Positions 11,401 to 24,611 of a stretch of DNA of 64,000 nt are shown one piece after another. The notes beneath the pieces were generated by a model. That model ran no database searches. It was given only the letters and a program-made list of their open reading frames with translations, and was not told where the DNA came from. A program made the position numbers and the translations under genes. Within the stretch, counting starts at the first letter, position 1, and each line of letters opens with the position of its first letter. Origin of the DNA: Mesocentrotus franciscanus (taxonomy: Eukaryota; Echinodermata; Echinoidea; Camarodonta; Strongylocentrotidae). Where the stretch lies: the NCBI GenBank assembly GCA_037976565.1, contig CP137686.1, positions 28,120,626-28,184,625 on the forward strand, written 5' to 3'.

Positions 11401-13832
11401 GCTCATCAAAACATCAATTAATTTTCTGGCGAAGTGCTCATATATCCTAAATCCTGAGATGTGCTTTCATTTGTGTTACCTTCTTTTTGTCTGACAGACA
11501 GTTGAACTAATACGAAGGTCATCTACAAGCTTACTGGTTTCTAGTGATGAATTAATGGCTATAATTGTAATTATCATTGCATGTCTAATTAAAGACGTGA
11601 TGATTCAGTAGGGCTACAGCCTAAGCTCAGCTTGATATGCTTCCAGCCCAAATAACAAACTATTTAAATGAATTACAAGGAGTAGAGAGAGAAAGAGAGA
11701 GAGAGAGAGATGGGGAGGGGTACTAATACGAAGGGATTGGATTGGGATTTTCAGCTATCAATGAAATTCTTAACTCACATATATATGACATTATCATTAA
11801 TATTTCATTCACAGGTTGCAGGAATTATAGATTTTAAGAGGTTCAATATAAATAACTTGTGGAAGGTAATTGATTAATAAATGTCTGATGTTGAAATAAC
11901 ATGAAAGTGAAGGTACAAAGTAACCACCTTGTGTAACATATTTCCTAGTGAATGGTACCATATATAAGTGTAAAAGTGTTCAAAATGAATAGTCCCATCA
12001 TTATTGTGGCTTGATAGCTCTGAAACCATACATCAAAAATTACAAAGTGAGAAGGATCAAGAAACACTCTTAAGTTCAAATTTACAATTCATAAAATCGA
12101 AATGGAAATCATCATTTCACTGTCTAACTACCTGATGCTTGGCTTCAAGATTAAGCATTTAAAAGTAAGTGCAATTTTGTTCTCTTCACTCCAACCACAT
12201 TGATTTAGTGAGCATGTTACTGCATCAATTGATGAAGAAATGTAACAATACACTCTATAAATTTGTTGAATTTTAACAATTAAAGTTGCAAGTTTCTGAA
12301 AAGTAAAACTGACATAGGCCCTATAAGATTCATTTGAAATAAAATGTTTGTTTTTAATTTAAAAAAATTAATACTTCAAAATTCTATAGTAAGGATATTT
12401 TTAGATTGATGTGAAGGGATAAGGACTCAAGATTGGAATATATATATTTTATATATGTACCTACTAAGATGTATGTACATCTAGTTAGATTAGATATTTG
12501 TCTACAGATGCAATGTGTAATGGGTTTTCAAAATGTGATCAAATTATTCAAATGTACATGTATATATCCAATCTTGTCATTTTATGGCTTAAATAATTTG
12601 GAGGACTAGGAGATATAAGAACTGTTGATTAATTACTCTTCTTTGCATTGTTCACTCTAACTGGCAAAAATTAAAATTAGTAGACACAAAAAGTATTTCC
12701 AAAGCAATTATCTTTTATCATCCTGTAATGTATTTTTCTCTTCAATTTTTTGCAGTTGCAATGATTAGAAGTTGATATTGCTTCCCATGTATGAATCTAA
12801 ATGAGCAAATTCTCATGCAGTATCATGAATTTCAATTGTTCTTGCAAGCAACATTTTAAGTTCTGAAACATCCTCGATTATAAATTACCATGCTCAGAAG
12901 TTGGCAATTATACATGTATTTTTTCCATTTTTTATTTTGTCTATAAAAGCGTATGCAAGGGTTGTCCACATCACATCACAAGTCAGTATAAAACCGTTTA
13001 TTTAAAATTAACATTCATATGTGTTTTGTGGGAAAAAATTGAAGATTTTGTTATTTTGTATTATTATCCATTTCATTCAATTTTCACCAATTTAGTTTTC
13101 AATATTTCTATTTGTTTTCCTCAGAACATGTGTTGTGAAGTTTTAATATTCCTTCCCGGTTTCATCATGCTATGTAAATAAGCTTATACATGTAAATGCC
13201 TTTTTTGCTCTCATTTACCAAATTATTTAGCGATATTGTTTTAGATATACACATGAATTATTCATACTCCTTGTAAATTTGATTTTTGTTTGTGTGTGTG
13301 TGTTTTTTGTTATTCAAGAATAAAAGGTGAACTGGGTAAATTAGATGTTGGCTTTAATATTTTACATTCTCAAGAAATATAAATCGGGACAAATGTATTT
13401 TTACATACTAATTTGAAAGTTGGTAAGGGTATGAATAATTTGTTAAATGTACATGTAGTGTAACATGTTTCAAAGGAATGAAAGGTGTACAGTGTAATGG
13501 TTAAAATTTAGATTATTAAATCTTGTTTTCACAATAATTAGTTAAATACCCTCGATCCCCCATCACTTCCCCTCCCTAGGTAATACAAATACACCCACCT
13601 GACAATGGCATAGTCTGTAGATCCAGCCATTGATTTGAGTGTGTATTCGTGTCAGGGAGGAGAGAGAGAGGGAGAGGTGGGACACCAGTAATGTTTTCGC
13701 CACTTTTTGAGAGACAGGCACCGTGGAGTTCTTGTTAGTAATACATGTATGTAATGCTGCTTCCTGGAAATTTAATTCATATACATTAGAATCGTTCTAG
13801 AGTTTTAATAAAGTTAACCATTTTAGTTTCTT
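8500..13832. other. AT-rich non-coding stretch up to the gap; no gene recognised
   Basis: No open frame over 70 codons with any motif. A GA-rich microsatellite lies at about 11683-11710, a GAGA-rich patch at about 13657-13678, and a polyadenylation-like tail (aaaataaaacttgaatcttg) near 9080-9105 that may end an old retroelement. Micro-exons cannot be excluded. Confidence 0.4.
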
Positions 13833-14332
13833 NNNNNNNNNNNNNNNNNNNNNNNNNNNNNNNNNNNNNNNNNNNNNNNNNNNNNNNNNNNNNNNNNNNN
13901 NNNNNNNNNNNNNNNNNNNNNNNNNNNNNNNNNNNNNNNNNNNNNNNNNNNNNNNNNNNNNNNNNNNNNNNNNNNNNNNNNNNNNNNNNNNNNNNNNNNN
14001 NNNNNNNNNNNNNNNNNNNNNNNNNNNNNNNNNNNNNNNNNNNNNNNNNNNNNNNNNNNNNNNNNNNNNNNNNNNNNNNNNNNNNNNNNNNNNNNNNNNN
14101 NNNNNNNNNNNNNNNNNNNNNNNNNNNNNNNNNNNNNNNNNNNNNNNNNNNNNNNNNNNNNNNNNNNNNNNNNNNNNNNNNNNNNNNNNNNNNNNNNNNN
14201 NNNNNNNNNNNNNNNNNNNNNNNNNNNNNNNNNNNNNNNNNNNNNNNNNNNNNNNNNNNNNNNNNNNNNNNNNNNNNNNNNNNNNNNNNNNNNNNNNNNN
14301 NNNNNNNNNNNNNNNNNNNNNNNNNNNNNNNN
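13833..14332. other. Assembly gap, 500 N
   Basis: Exactly 500 unspecified bases, a customary placeholder length. The true size and content are unknown, and open frames running through it are meaningless. Confidence 0.99.
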
Positions 14333-15240
14333 TGACGATGCAATTTCCATCATCAAAAAGTAAAATTGTCATGCTTTGTAGGTGTGCATTAATTTAATTG
14401 TCAATTAAAATATTTTCAACACAGGACTAATGTACATGTACCTGAAGAGGCAAACAAACCTGGTCATGCAATTCAACAGGGCATATTTGTGCATCATGCA
14501 TAAGGGTGTGTGCACTAGCTGTGGCTTTGCGGTATAGTATAGGATGTATCACTCCTGATCTCATCACACGGGGCAGAGTAGAGTGTAATGAGCATACAAT
14601 ATTGTCTGTCAAGAAACTTTTCATGAATCAGGGTACGGTATAAAGATTATACTTGTCTTAACCCTTATATACGCTGAATAATTCAAGGTTACAAATGCAA
14701 CTCGGCTGCAAAGTAGGGGAGGGGTGTGGTTGTAACTAATCCCCAAGTGCGTTCTATTTCATTATTTTTCGTTATGACTTTAGTGCAGTAAAACTAAATA
14801 AAAAACATGAAAAATTATAAGGGAAAAAAATTATAGAAACTATACCAACGAAAAGTTAAGAATCACCATTACCATCACCATCGTCATCATCATCGCGCCC
14901 TCCCCTGTTTCTGTGTGTCTCTCTCTCTCTTTCCGTTTCGAGGCGGTAGTCAACAAAAAGAGTCTCGATTTTTTTTTTTTCATTTTGGGATGAGAAAGAT
15001 ATGTTAGTCGCGTATTAACATAATGTTGATTGGCGCTGAGGACCAAAATATACTCACCGTAGTCGTCCAAGAAATGTACTTTAAATTTGTGAAAATGCAG
15101 CTACTTTAGAAACAGCAACTTACCAGTTCTTTTTGTTTTCTTGCTTTCTGTCTTTCTTTCTTCCTGTGGTTCATTTTTCCCTTCTTCTTATTCTTCTTCT
15201 AAGACAATAAACATGCACCCTTGTACAATTATGTATCTAC
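14333..15240. other. Non-coding stretch after the gap
   Basis: Contains a short CAT/CAC microsatellite at about 14868-14897 and CT-rich patches. No supported gene. Confidence 0.4.
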
Positions 15241-15299
15241 GATGATTTGGTATATAGTCAAAGTTTGATATGGTACATGGCTGCCGATAGGCGATGGGG

Positions 15300-15589
15300 C
15301 CGTCGGTCCCGACAGGTTAAAAACGTTAATTTTACATTAAAAACAAGTTTTAAAAAATTTGCCCCCAGGGGCCCCCCATTTTTGTTGTTGGTTATTTTGT
15401 GTTTTTTTTGGCTCAAGGGGGTGGATGTTGAGTTCACCCCCCACTGGCCGAAATATCGGCCGGCGCGATTTTTAAATTTCAGGGGGCAAAAAATAAGGGC
15501 TCACTATAATCCCCCGCTTATTTGCCGGCTTGCTGATTCGGCGCTAAAAAAAAAGTCTCGAATAGGGGGGGGGGCTGGATCCGCCCCTG
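15300..15589. mobile_element. Remnant of the GGCGGATCCAGG-type element
   Basis: The right end reads gctggatccgcccctg, as at 18286-18558, and inside it shares gctcaagggg-ggt-gttgag, gctcactat and cgcttatt-gccggct with that element. The left terminus is not recognisable, so this copy is truncated or diverged. Confidence 0.6.
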
Positions 15590-15599
15590 CTGATGTTGC

Positions 15600-16280
15600 T
15601 AAAGTCTGAATTTTCGTTACGCTTCGTAATGAAAAGGTCAGATGACGCTTTGTGGTAAATAATCCTGAAGAAGAAGACTATACGCTACTGATCATAGTTT
15701 AATTTCTTTATTTGCTTTATTTGCAAAAGAGTCGTAGAGGGCTTTTTCCACTTTGGGCAGCGGTGCAGAGTCTCGTAATTCTGTCGCTGTACAGTTGAAA
15801 ATAAAATATCCGAAGAAACTGAGCCAGACGCCTTATTTTTCTTTAAATTTGCCTTTTAAATGACAGTAGGTGAGATAATTTAGTTTTGCAGATATCATAT
15901 ATTTAGGAAATGGTCGCACATCATGATTAATAATGAATAATAGCACTCTTTCTTTATCTAAAATTGCATGCGTATTTATGTTTTGATTCATACCCATGGC
16001 TGCTGTAATTTGTACTTTTCCGCTTTTTTTGTCGCCATGAACAAGAGAGGATTAAAACTTGTCTATTTAATTAATTTGAATATTAATTCATTTGAAAGAT
16101 TGTTTCATGTTATACATGTATTTGTTGCATGGTACCAAATCTGCAAATAATTCAACACAATTCTTTTCCATTTCTTAAAAAATCATTGTTCATTCTTGTT
16201 TTAGAATTTGATCGTCGTTTTCTTTTCTTCCTTTCTCTAACCAATATCAAAATGTTTTCATGAATCTTTTGCCCAAATTA
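15600..16280. other. AT-rich non-coding stretch, no gene recognised
   Basis: A short inverted word (ttacgcttcgtaa) near 15616 is the only structure noted. Confidence 0.35.
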
Positions 16281-16289
16281 TCGCATTGA

Positions 16290-16425
16290 AACTGAACATG
16301 AACCTAATCCATAATTTTGACCCTAAATCTATCCCTAACACTATAACTTAATAGGCTAACACCCTAAATTTAGCCATAAATCGCCAATTTAACCCTAACC
16401 CTGCCCATTCCATAGCTTACTCATA
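16290..16425 (-). repeat. Degenerate telomere-like tract (CCCTAA on + strand)
   Basis: Multiple accctaa, ccctaac and taaccctaaccc words separated by AT-rich spacers. The G-rich strand is the minus strand here. It lies next to the 3' end of the antisense retroelement. Confidence 0.6.
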
Positions 16426-16504
16426 GGCCCCGACCCTATATAAGCCAGACGGTATAAACCAAATTATGAATAAAATAATCATAATCATAATCCTTTTCAA
16501 ACTT

Positions 16505-17765
16505 TGAACTTATCTATTTATTTATTTATTAAAACATATTTTTAACAGGATAGCATTTATCAGCTCGCAGGCTGTTTTCCATAACGGTCCTGCATAAAGA
16601 AGGAAAATACAAATTTAAGAACTGACAATAGGAGTATTTACAAGGAAAATAACAAGTGTGATATAATCAATTATAAAATAAAAATAAAAGTAGAACACGA
16701 AATGTCTTAGCAGCTGCATAGGCCTCGACCAAACAATTATATAAGATAGATATCAAATTTACAACGTAATGTAAGTATATGTAATTTCCTAGATAATAGG
16801 GTTAGCAATCATTTTAGTTACTTATTGCGTGTAATGTTGTAGTAGTAAGGAGAAACGGCAGTGAACAAACTTTATCGATTAAAGGAAGATTTTTTATATT
16901 GGTATTTAAAACTGTCTACTTAATTGGCATTTTGGATATCATTGGGAAGCTTATTCCAATTAACCGCTCCAGCATACTTAAAAGATTGTTTGAATAAGGT
17001 CACGTTGGGCTTGGGCAATACTACATTAGGAGAGTTTGCATTTCTTGTATTAAGGCCATGGCGGTCGAAATACATTTCTATTTCGTTTGATAAGCGAGGT
17101 GGAGCAATGCCCATTATACATTTGAACATAAGCATAGCCAGAAAATAATCACGGCGGTGATCAATAGTTTGCCAGGAAAGTTTTTTTTATCAATGTGTTG
17201 CCGCTTGCAATTTCATAGTCAGAGATACCAGTTACATATCTAGCAGTTTTTAGCAATCTCTGAAGGGGCAGCTTGTAGCTGGCTAGGCAGTTTCCATACA
17301 GAGATTGCATAGTCTATACTGTTGGAGCGCCTTGAAGACCTAATTGCAAGGTCGATACGTGCGCTATACAAGAAACCAATATTATTATTATCATTTTTAT
17401 TATTATACAGGGTTGGATTATACACTTATAAAGGGTGTTCAATAGTTCTGAAATTAAGAATTTACTCAGCTTTCATAAAAGAATAAATTTTATAGGCAAT
17501 AAATTTACATAAGTCTCTTAAATATACATTCCACTTCAAATTTTCATCAATCACTATACCTAAATATTTTATAGATTTTACCTGTTCGATCAGTTCATCT
17601 TTTATGAATATATTTAATATATCAGAGGATCTTAATTTTATTAGCATTGTTTTGGTTTTACTTGTGTAAATGCGTAATCGATTTTGTTTATACCAATTAT
17701 TTAGAGCATTAATATATTTTTGTAATTTCTTTGTAACATCATCTAACTTACTATCTGCAACCTAT
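16505..17765 (-). mobile_element. 5'-truncated CR1/L2-like non-LTR retrotransposon, antisense, decayed
   Basis: On the minus strand broken frames encode, in order, VADSKLDDVTKKLQKYINAL (after the catalytic aspartate box), IKYLGIVIDENLKWN at 17462-17647, and a C-terminus with AGAVNWNKLPNDIQN at 16920-17135. These are hallmarks of the C-terminal half of CR1/L2-type reverse transcriptase proteins. The element starts inside the catalytic region and ends in a short TTTA repeat (16513-16535), typical of a target-primed 3' tail. Frames are interrupted, so it is inactive. Confidence 0.8.
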
Positions 17766-17934
17766 AACTTAACCTATACAAGTAACTGTACCACCATAAA
17801 CCCCAACCTTTGAACAACGGACATACCCACTATTATGCTTGAGGTGGACATATAGGGGGGTATTAAGAACATAAACCCACTAGTGGGGATTCACTGCAGA
17901 ATAATCAAACATCCATAATAATGAATTAGGGTCA

Positions 17935-18110
17935 GTGTCAGAGTCAGGAATACGGTTAGGACTAGGGTGAGGGTTAAGAGTAGGGTTAGGACTAGGTTAG
18001 GTTAGGTTAGGTTTAGGACTAGGGTTGGATGAGAGTTAGAGTTTGGCCCAGGGTTAGGTTCGACTAGGGTTGTGGTTACAATCGGGGTTACAACTAGGCT
18101 TACTTTCAAC
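17935..18110 (+). repeat. Degenerate telomere-like tract (TTAGGG/GGTTAG)
   Basis: A run of gggttag, ggactaggg and taggttaggttaggtt words, G-rich on the + strand, opposite in polarity to 16290-16425. Confidence 0.7.
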
Positions 18111-18285
18111 ACATTCAGCTCCTTTTGATGACCAACAAATCCAGCTTTCAAAAAGTGGAATAATAGGCGAACGATAATAGATGAAAATTGACCTCTCTAT
18201 CCAATCTTGTTTATCAAAATTAACCATCTTTCACACTAAATGCAACTTTTGATGAAATATGCATTCAGTAGAAAAGTGAAAACGG

Positions 18286-18558
18286 CAGTGGCGGATCCAG
18301 GGTGGGGGCACACATTTTTAACAAAAATTTTACCTTTAAAAAAGGGGAAAAAAGACGACCCCCTCCCCGGTAACAACAACAAAATTTTAATTTTAAAAAG
18401 ATAGTAACCACAATATTACCTTTTTTTGCTCAAGGGGAGGGTGTTGAGGTTTTTTTTAAGTGCTCACTACCCTCCCCGCTTATTCGCCGGCTGATTCGCC
18501 TCTAAATATTTTATTACGAATTGGGCCCCACCCTTGCCGCCGGCTGGATCCACCCCTG
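18286..18558. mobile_element. hAT-like MITE with GGCGGATCCAGG termini
   Basis: The left end cagtggcggatccaggg is complementary to the right end gctggatccacccctg. Flanks GAAAACGG and GACAAAGG agree at 6 of 8 bases, consistent with an aged 8-bp duplication. At 273 bp with no coding capacity it is non-autonomous. hAT assignment rests on CAG-type ends and duplication length. Confidence 0.65.
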
Positions 18559-18599
18559 GACAAAGGTATACAAACATTGCCCCTTAACACATATCCAAC

Positions 18600-21320
18600 A
18601 CACATCATCACCCCACCCCGATCTCTGGTGTAGAAGGAAGGCCTAATCAAATATTGAAAAGAAAAAGAAGAAAAACGGAAAAGAATAAACAGAGAAAATA
18701 GAGGAAAGAGGGAAAGGGGAAGGGAATGTGAAAAGAAGATATTACGACACCCTACCGCCCCCTCCGACTCTCTCCTGTACACTCAAACTGTCGCTCTCGC
18801 TATGCTACATCACTGAATGCGCCCTCATTACAACACACAGTGCCACAAACTCACTTTTACACACAGTAAGGGACACAAACATGTAAACTAAACCGTTTAA
18901 ACAAAAAAAATAAAGCACAGATAAAACAGACTTTGTTGGGCAATTCATGATTAAATGCTATGTATAATACCTCCTACAAAATCTGAGAAAAGTTTGGTTG
19001 TACGACACATGCCCATACCAAAATTGCTCCACAAAAGTTTTCTACACTAACTGAAATCCTAACTTCAAGCCTGAACCTGAACCCAACAATTTTCATAAAA
19101 TAAAGCCCAGAGCAAATGTCAAATCACTGCAAACCGATCATCGTGTTCCTGAAATCGTGTTGACTATCATATTTCAGCATGACCTACATACAATAAGCTG
19201 ATTGCATACTTTGAATGGAATATATTGCAGTATTATCCTAACATAAAAATAGAATTTCTTATTAAAATAATATATATAACAATATATACACAGGTCATAT
19301 ATCTACAGCCTCATACAGAAGCTATACTGTAAACATGTTGAAAAACTTTAAAATGCTTCCATTTGTTACACATTTAATTTACAAAGAGCATTATTGCAGT
19401 CGGGTAATACCCCAAAATATGGATGGGGCATCACCTGAAAGATAGCACATCGGGTAATAAGTCCAGGCAAAGTAAATAGTAAGAATGAAGTGGGTGCTTG
19501 GTCACCTTTGAATACAGAAAACTTACATAGATTTGAATTAACTAGTGTGTAAATTTGACATGGGTTAACACAAAAAAGGAAACCATCAAGGAATTTAGAT
19601 GATGACGGGGACTTATAATTGTCACCTCTCATATGTTTAGTACAGTATTAAACTTTTGGAGGGGATAACTTCGAGGAACTTGTACAATGGTGATCATCTT
19701 GCTATCTCTCGACGCAATATATGAGAAAGCGGAAAAAATGGTCGGGCAGGGGGTTACCAACTTGTGCATGAGCTATAAGATACTACATGTTTGTCTAAGG
19801 GATCTTGTGTACATGCCAATGTAACAAAATAGTATGGTTGAATGCTCAATATTTTCGTTTGTTTGGTTAAATCATCTTGTCCTAAAAGCTTACAAGTGGT
19901 ATTCCATAACCATTTTCAAAATCTGTCATCATTATTCTAATCATGCAAACTATTTACATCTCATATTTGGTACATTAGTTGGAAGATGAGTGTACAGCTG
20001 TAGTAGACTTTTGAATGTGGATTGCCACTATGGTAATTACATCAATTATTAAAATTGTTTCCTTCAACTGAGAGAAAATAAATGAGCAAATATATGTACT
20101 GGAAATAGCATAATTATACAAAAGTTAACCATATAATTATGTGTATTTACATGTGTACATACGATGAGAGGTTTCATGTTGCAATGCCCTTATTTTATAA
20201 CACTTTGTATATCTATGAATAGTGATATTGAATTCAGACTGATGAAAGAGAACCTTTAAAGCACAACATAACCTGTAAAACACTACATCAGAACATAAGC
20301 ATGTCACCATGTATACTTATATTATATTCAAACCACAGCTAGTTAAGGTATATAGATTGAATCTGGTTGAAACTACATGTATACTGAATTTTCATGTTAC
20401 AACTATGCTCAGTGATCTGCACACATGCATATAACGAAGAGGTGGTAGAAAAATATATTAAATCGAGAATTAAATTTGGTTGCTTAAAAAAATCAAGGAG
20501 GGTGATTGTCCTCTATTTTTGTTTGTTAAATTTAGAAATTGTATTGCTTCATTAATGGCTTATTTTGTTCATTCCATTAATGGGAATATCTATAAAAACA
20601 ACAAAAAGAAATTAAACAGCAATGAACAATGAAATATAGGTTTCTTGCGTTGTCAAAAGATAGTACACATGGAGTACTGATTAGACAGGGTCAATGATAG
20701 ATTTCCTTAGTTAGTAGTTACCAAGTTGTTGATAATAATACAAAGTACAAAAGTTGAACATATTCCACAGAAATTCATTTGCATGTTATGGGACAATACC
20801 TCAAAATCACTTTATGATTTTAAGATATTTATGGTTGAAGAAAAACTTGGTTATAGGGTATCAGGTTATGCACGCACATACATGTACATGCATATACTAC
20901 CCTAAAAGACACATCTGTTAGGACAATGTTAAGTGCATGTGAGCATGAGCCAACAGTTCCAACTAGCAACTTTCATGGCCAATTACTAATGTTAAGGGTG
21001 AATAGCTACATAATTACTTTAACTCAAATAAGCTGAATATTATGCATCCCTCCACACTCTATCTAGCACTGGCTAATATAAAATCTGTAGTTTTTACTAC
21101 TTGTACACACTACATGGTAGTATAAGTTATTCTTAAAACTTTAAGCTTTATTATTATACAATATTAGAACAAGTACATGATTCCATCAAGAGGAAAATTT
21201 TGGTTTGCAGTAGCAGTTATACAAATTGCCCTGAAACTGTAGTAACAAATGAGAAGTAGAAAATATGCAATAAGTACATCCATTTGCAAAGTGCCTAATT
21301 ATTACCCACTGGCTTTGGCC
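18600..21320. other. AT-rich non-coding stretch, few repeats, no gene recognised
   Basis: A minus-strand 88-codon frame at 19366-19632 and a 100-codon one at 18480-18782 (partly inside the MITE) show no motif. Nothing else supported. Confidence 0.35.
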
Positions 21321-21330
21321 GAGCCGATCA

Positions 21331-21572
21331 GGACAATTACCCCTGGACAACACCCCGGAAAATTACCCCCAGATCCACCCTGATAATAAATTAGCTTTTA
21401 TAAAGCAAATTAGTTTTTGTTTTTTAATATTTTGTTTTGTTTTGTTTTGTTTTTTGTTTTGTTTTTCTTGGGGGAATTTTCCGGGGTAATTTTCCTTGGG
21501 GGTAACTTTCCGAGGGGCTAATTGTCCCGCTGGTGATTGGTCGGGGTGATTGCCCAGGGGTAATTGTCCTAG
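21331..21572. mobile_element. Foldback element with GGACAATTACCCC-rich arms
   Basis: The left end (aggacaattacccctgg, caccccggaaaattaccccc) is complementary to the right end (ttttccggggtaattttcc, caggggtaattgtcct). An AT-rich spacer with a run of ttttg units lies between. Related phrases occur at 4612-4740. Confidence 0.75.
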
Positions 21573-22202
21573 AAACTGGCCGAGCTACTATGATATTGTG
21601 CTCAAGGATCTCTTTCGCACAATTTACTTCATCTCATGGGAGAGTGGCAAATGTAGATTAATGTCTAGCCAAAGGACATTAGTGCCACACGAGACTGGAA
21701 TGTTGGGCCATGTGATCCACAGTATAGTGATATATGCATAAGACCATGTCACCTCTACATAATGATAACATAATGATTAACATATATTACAATGCACTAC
21801 AATTCAATTCAAATTTAATGATAATGCAGATGAACTATTATTCTACAAGTACTATCAACCTCCTAATCTATAACCTTTCAACCATTTTAAAAACATTTTT
21901 CATGGATTTATACCTTCCATCATATCTAATGTCATTTTACCCTTCCTCTGTCACTCTATCCTGATATAACTATGTAGTTATGGTAGGAGAGAAGAATACA
22001 TGTATATAGTTTATATTTTTGCAGGGTACTTGACGTTTTTCTGTAAATGGGCATCTTTGTTGTAATGGGCTTCTTCACAAGGAAAGTGTCTGTTCTGCTA
22101 GATCTATACTCCATAGTTTAGTGCAAGTCCCATTGTAACTTCTGAATTAAATTTCTGCAGACCTCCTCATTTCATTTTTGTATACTCATGGTTGTCTTTC
22201 CC

Positions 22203-22325
22203 TAGACCCTCATACAGGTGTACTTGGCCGTCATCATTTCATAAGAACCAAGAGCCATGCCGTTAGCCTCTGCCAGATCCCTCTCAGTGCATGTGGCAAG
22301 CAGCAGATCACCTTGTACTTGGAAT
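22203..22325 (-). other. Possible minus-strand exon, unrecognised
   Basis: After tctcaaaccaacag (minus strand) a codon-like frame reads FQVQGDLLLATCTERDLAEA then NGMALGSYEMMTAKYTC before a stop. The acceptor has a good pyrimidine tract but no convincing donor follows and the plus strand is also open. I do not recognise the peptide. Confidence 0.22.
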
Positions 22326-24564
22326 CTGTTGGTTTGAGAAAAAAGAACAGAGCTTTCATTTAATTTTTGGGGTCTCAAGAACAAGTTACCTTTTTCCCTT
22401 CATAATAAAACTTTTACCAGATAAAATGTGAAAATCCTTCTTTGTTTCAATTATCTTTATCTAGGAAGGATGTTTCCAACACATTTCAAAATGATCATGA
22501 AGTGCCTCAAAAAGTAAAATCTTTGAGTGACCGGTTTTACCTCACTCATTTTCCCCAATAGAATGTAGCGTTATAAAAACGTCAGGAAAACGCAAAAATG
22601 ACATTTCAATTTCCAATCATAAATATCTTGATAATCAGAAAAAGTAAAAGTCATGGGATTCCTGACTGACCTAAAGGTTTATAATTATGATAGATTGCAG
22701 CATGTCAGAATCTGAGGCAATGTTACCGAGTCACCTTAAGTGTAATATGTTCCTTGTCATTGTTTGTACAAAGAGATATTTTGAAAGGTATATTTAACAT
22801 TTGTGTAAGGCTGTCCAAAATTTACACTGCAGTTTGAATAAACTGACAGAGCACAATAATTAGTCACTACCTGAGTGACATTTTATGGTAATTTCTTAAG
22901 TAACCCTTTACCTGTTAATGCATAAAATACAAAGACAACAAAATGAAGAAAGGGAAAAATAGTTCACAGCACTAAATGATGTTTTATATTCAGTATGTTA
23001 CTTTGCTATATACTTTATTTTCTCCTAGTGAGAGTGCTCACATAAGATAACTGGTGAGTACAGACCATTAAAATGACAGGAGTGAAACATTAAACATTAT
23101 TTTATGCCTCCGTACAAAGTGCAAAATAAAATCACATCTTATCTCACCTACTGTCATTTAAAAGGGGAAATTAAAAAAAAGTATCATTGATTTAAAAGGT
23201 GATATTATACATTTGTAGATAATGCACAAATTTTTACATTTCTCACATATTACATTGGTTTTAGAAGAATGTTTTAACACAACTTCTTGATCTTTGCTGC
23301 AATGCATGTAACAAGGCAGGAAATTGTTTACTTTTTAAAGGATAAAACGTTATCATCTTCAAAAAGGTGGCAGTAATAGACTAATGGGGCATAGCAAGTT
23401 ATTGCAATTGATTGCAAGTTGCATAATTTGCAACTGATATTTGCAATTGATTGCAATGCCCCACTAGTCTCCTAAATTTCCTAGGATTTTGTTAGGATTA
23501 AAGTTTTAAGAATTAAATTATTTAACTGGCTCTAGCTTTTATTCTCCCCTATCTCTCTCTCTCTTACTATCGGGACGTTGTAAGAAAGTTGAGTTGTGAT
23601 CAATTGCAAATTTGCGCTTGATTTACTTGAATTACGCTTAATTTGGGGGATTTGCAAATGATAAGTATGTGTAAAGTAAACTTATTCCAAACTTATCTTG
23701 AATATCATATTACATTAGCTTTACAACTAATCTCTTAAAATATTGATAGCATACTGTTTTAATAACAACAAGTAACCAACTCTTTAAAACTTTGCTCATT
23801 ACATTTGGCTTCATGAAAATACACTGGGTCACAGAAATCTTTAGAATTTTGAACATACAGTAATACATCGATTGTAGGATTTATGGAATAAATAGACTTG
23901 GGCACTGATTTAATAACAAAAAATGTTAGTACCAAAGATAGTATACCCTATCTCTCATCGAATATGCTTTGCTTTCCGAAATTACATGCCAATTGAGAAG
24001 ATGTAATGTTGCTATCAAAAAGGCTTCTTAAAAAAGAGGATGTATGGTAAAATAATGGCCATCCCCCATCACTCTAATTATATAAATTCATATGTCTTTG
24101 TTAACTGCCTCTTTATGAATAATTTCAGTCCCCTGTTATGACTAACTCTATTATGACTATTGAGAAACAATAATACAAAACAGGTAAATGTAATAGCTCA
24201 TTGCAAAGTAAACATGTATAAATTTGAATATATTTTGAAAATGGTCTATTACATGAGCATACTAGTAAATTATGTTCAAGGCATACATGTTTACATCCAT
24301 TCATTGAAGAGCTTAAGTACATGCAGCACGTACTAGACCATCAATAAAAAATGTTGAAGATAATGGGGCAGGAGTCTGAAATACCCTTATCATTGTAAAA
24401 TGATAAGTTTCCTAGGAATTACAATCCATCTACATACCTCATAGATTGGCTGCTAGTGGTACACTGGATCATCTTGATCTACCATATTTTCAAATGATAA
24501 TCAAAAGCCCCTTGTCCCAATCGGTGGAGTACACATGCAATTCTTTCTTCATCTTGACAGTCAC

Positions 24565-24611
24565 CTTGTGCCGCCTTTGCCTTGATAGTGACCAAGTATC
24601 TGCCTGCTTGT
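24565..24611 (-). other. Possible 47-bp minus-strand exon, unrecognised
   Basis: It is bounded by catttccag and CACAAG/gtgact on the minus strand, both good splice matches. The most codon-like frame reads QAGRYLVTIKAKAAQ. Spliced to 22325 this frame stays open for about 30 codons, but other frames are nearly as good. Function unknown. Confidence 0.22.

Noticed and set aside
13786..14372. Minus-strand open frames through the gap
   Set aside because: They consist almost entirely of N and carry no information.
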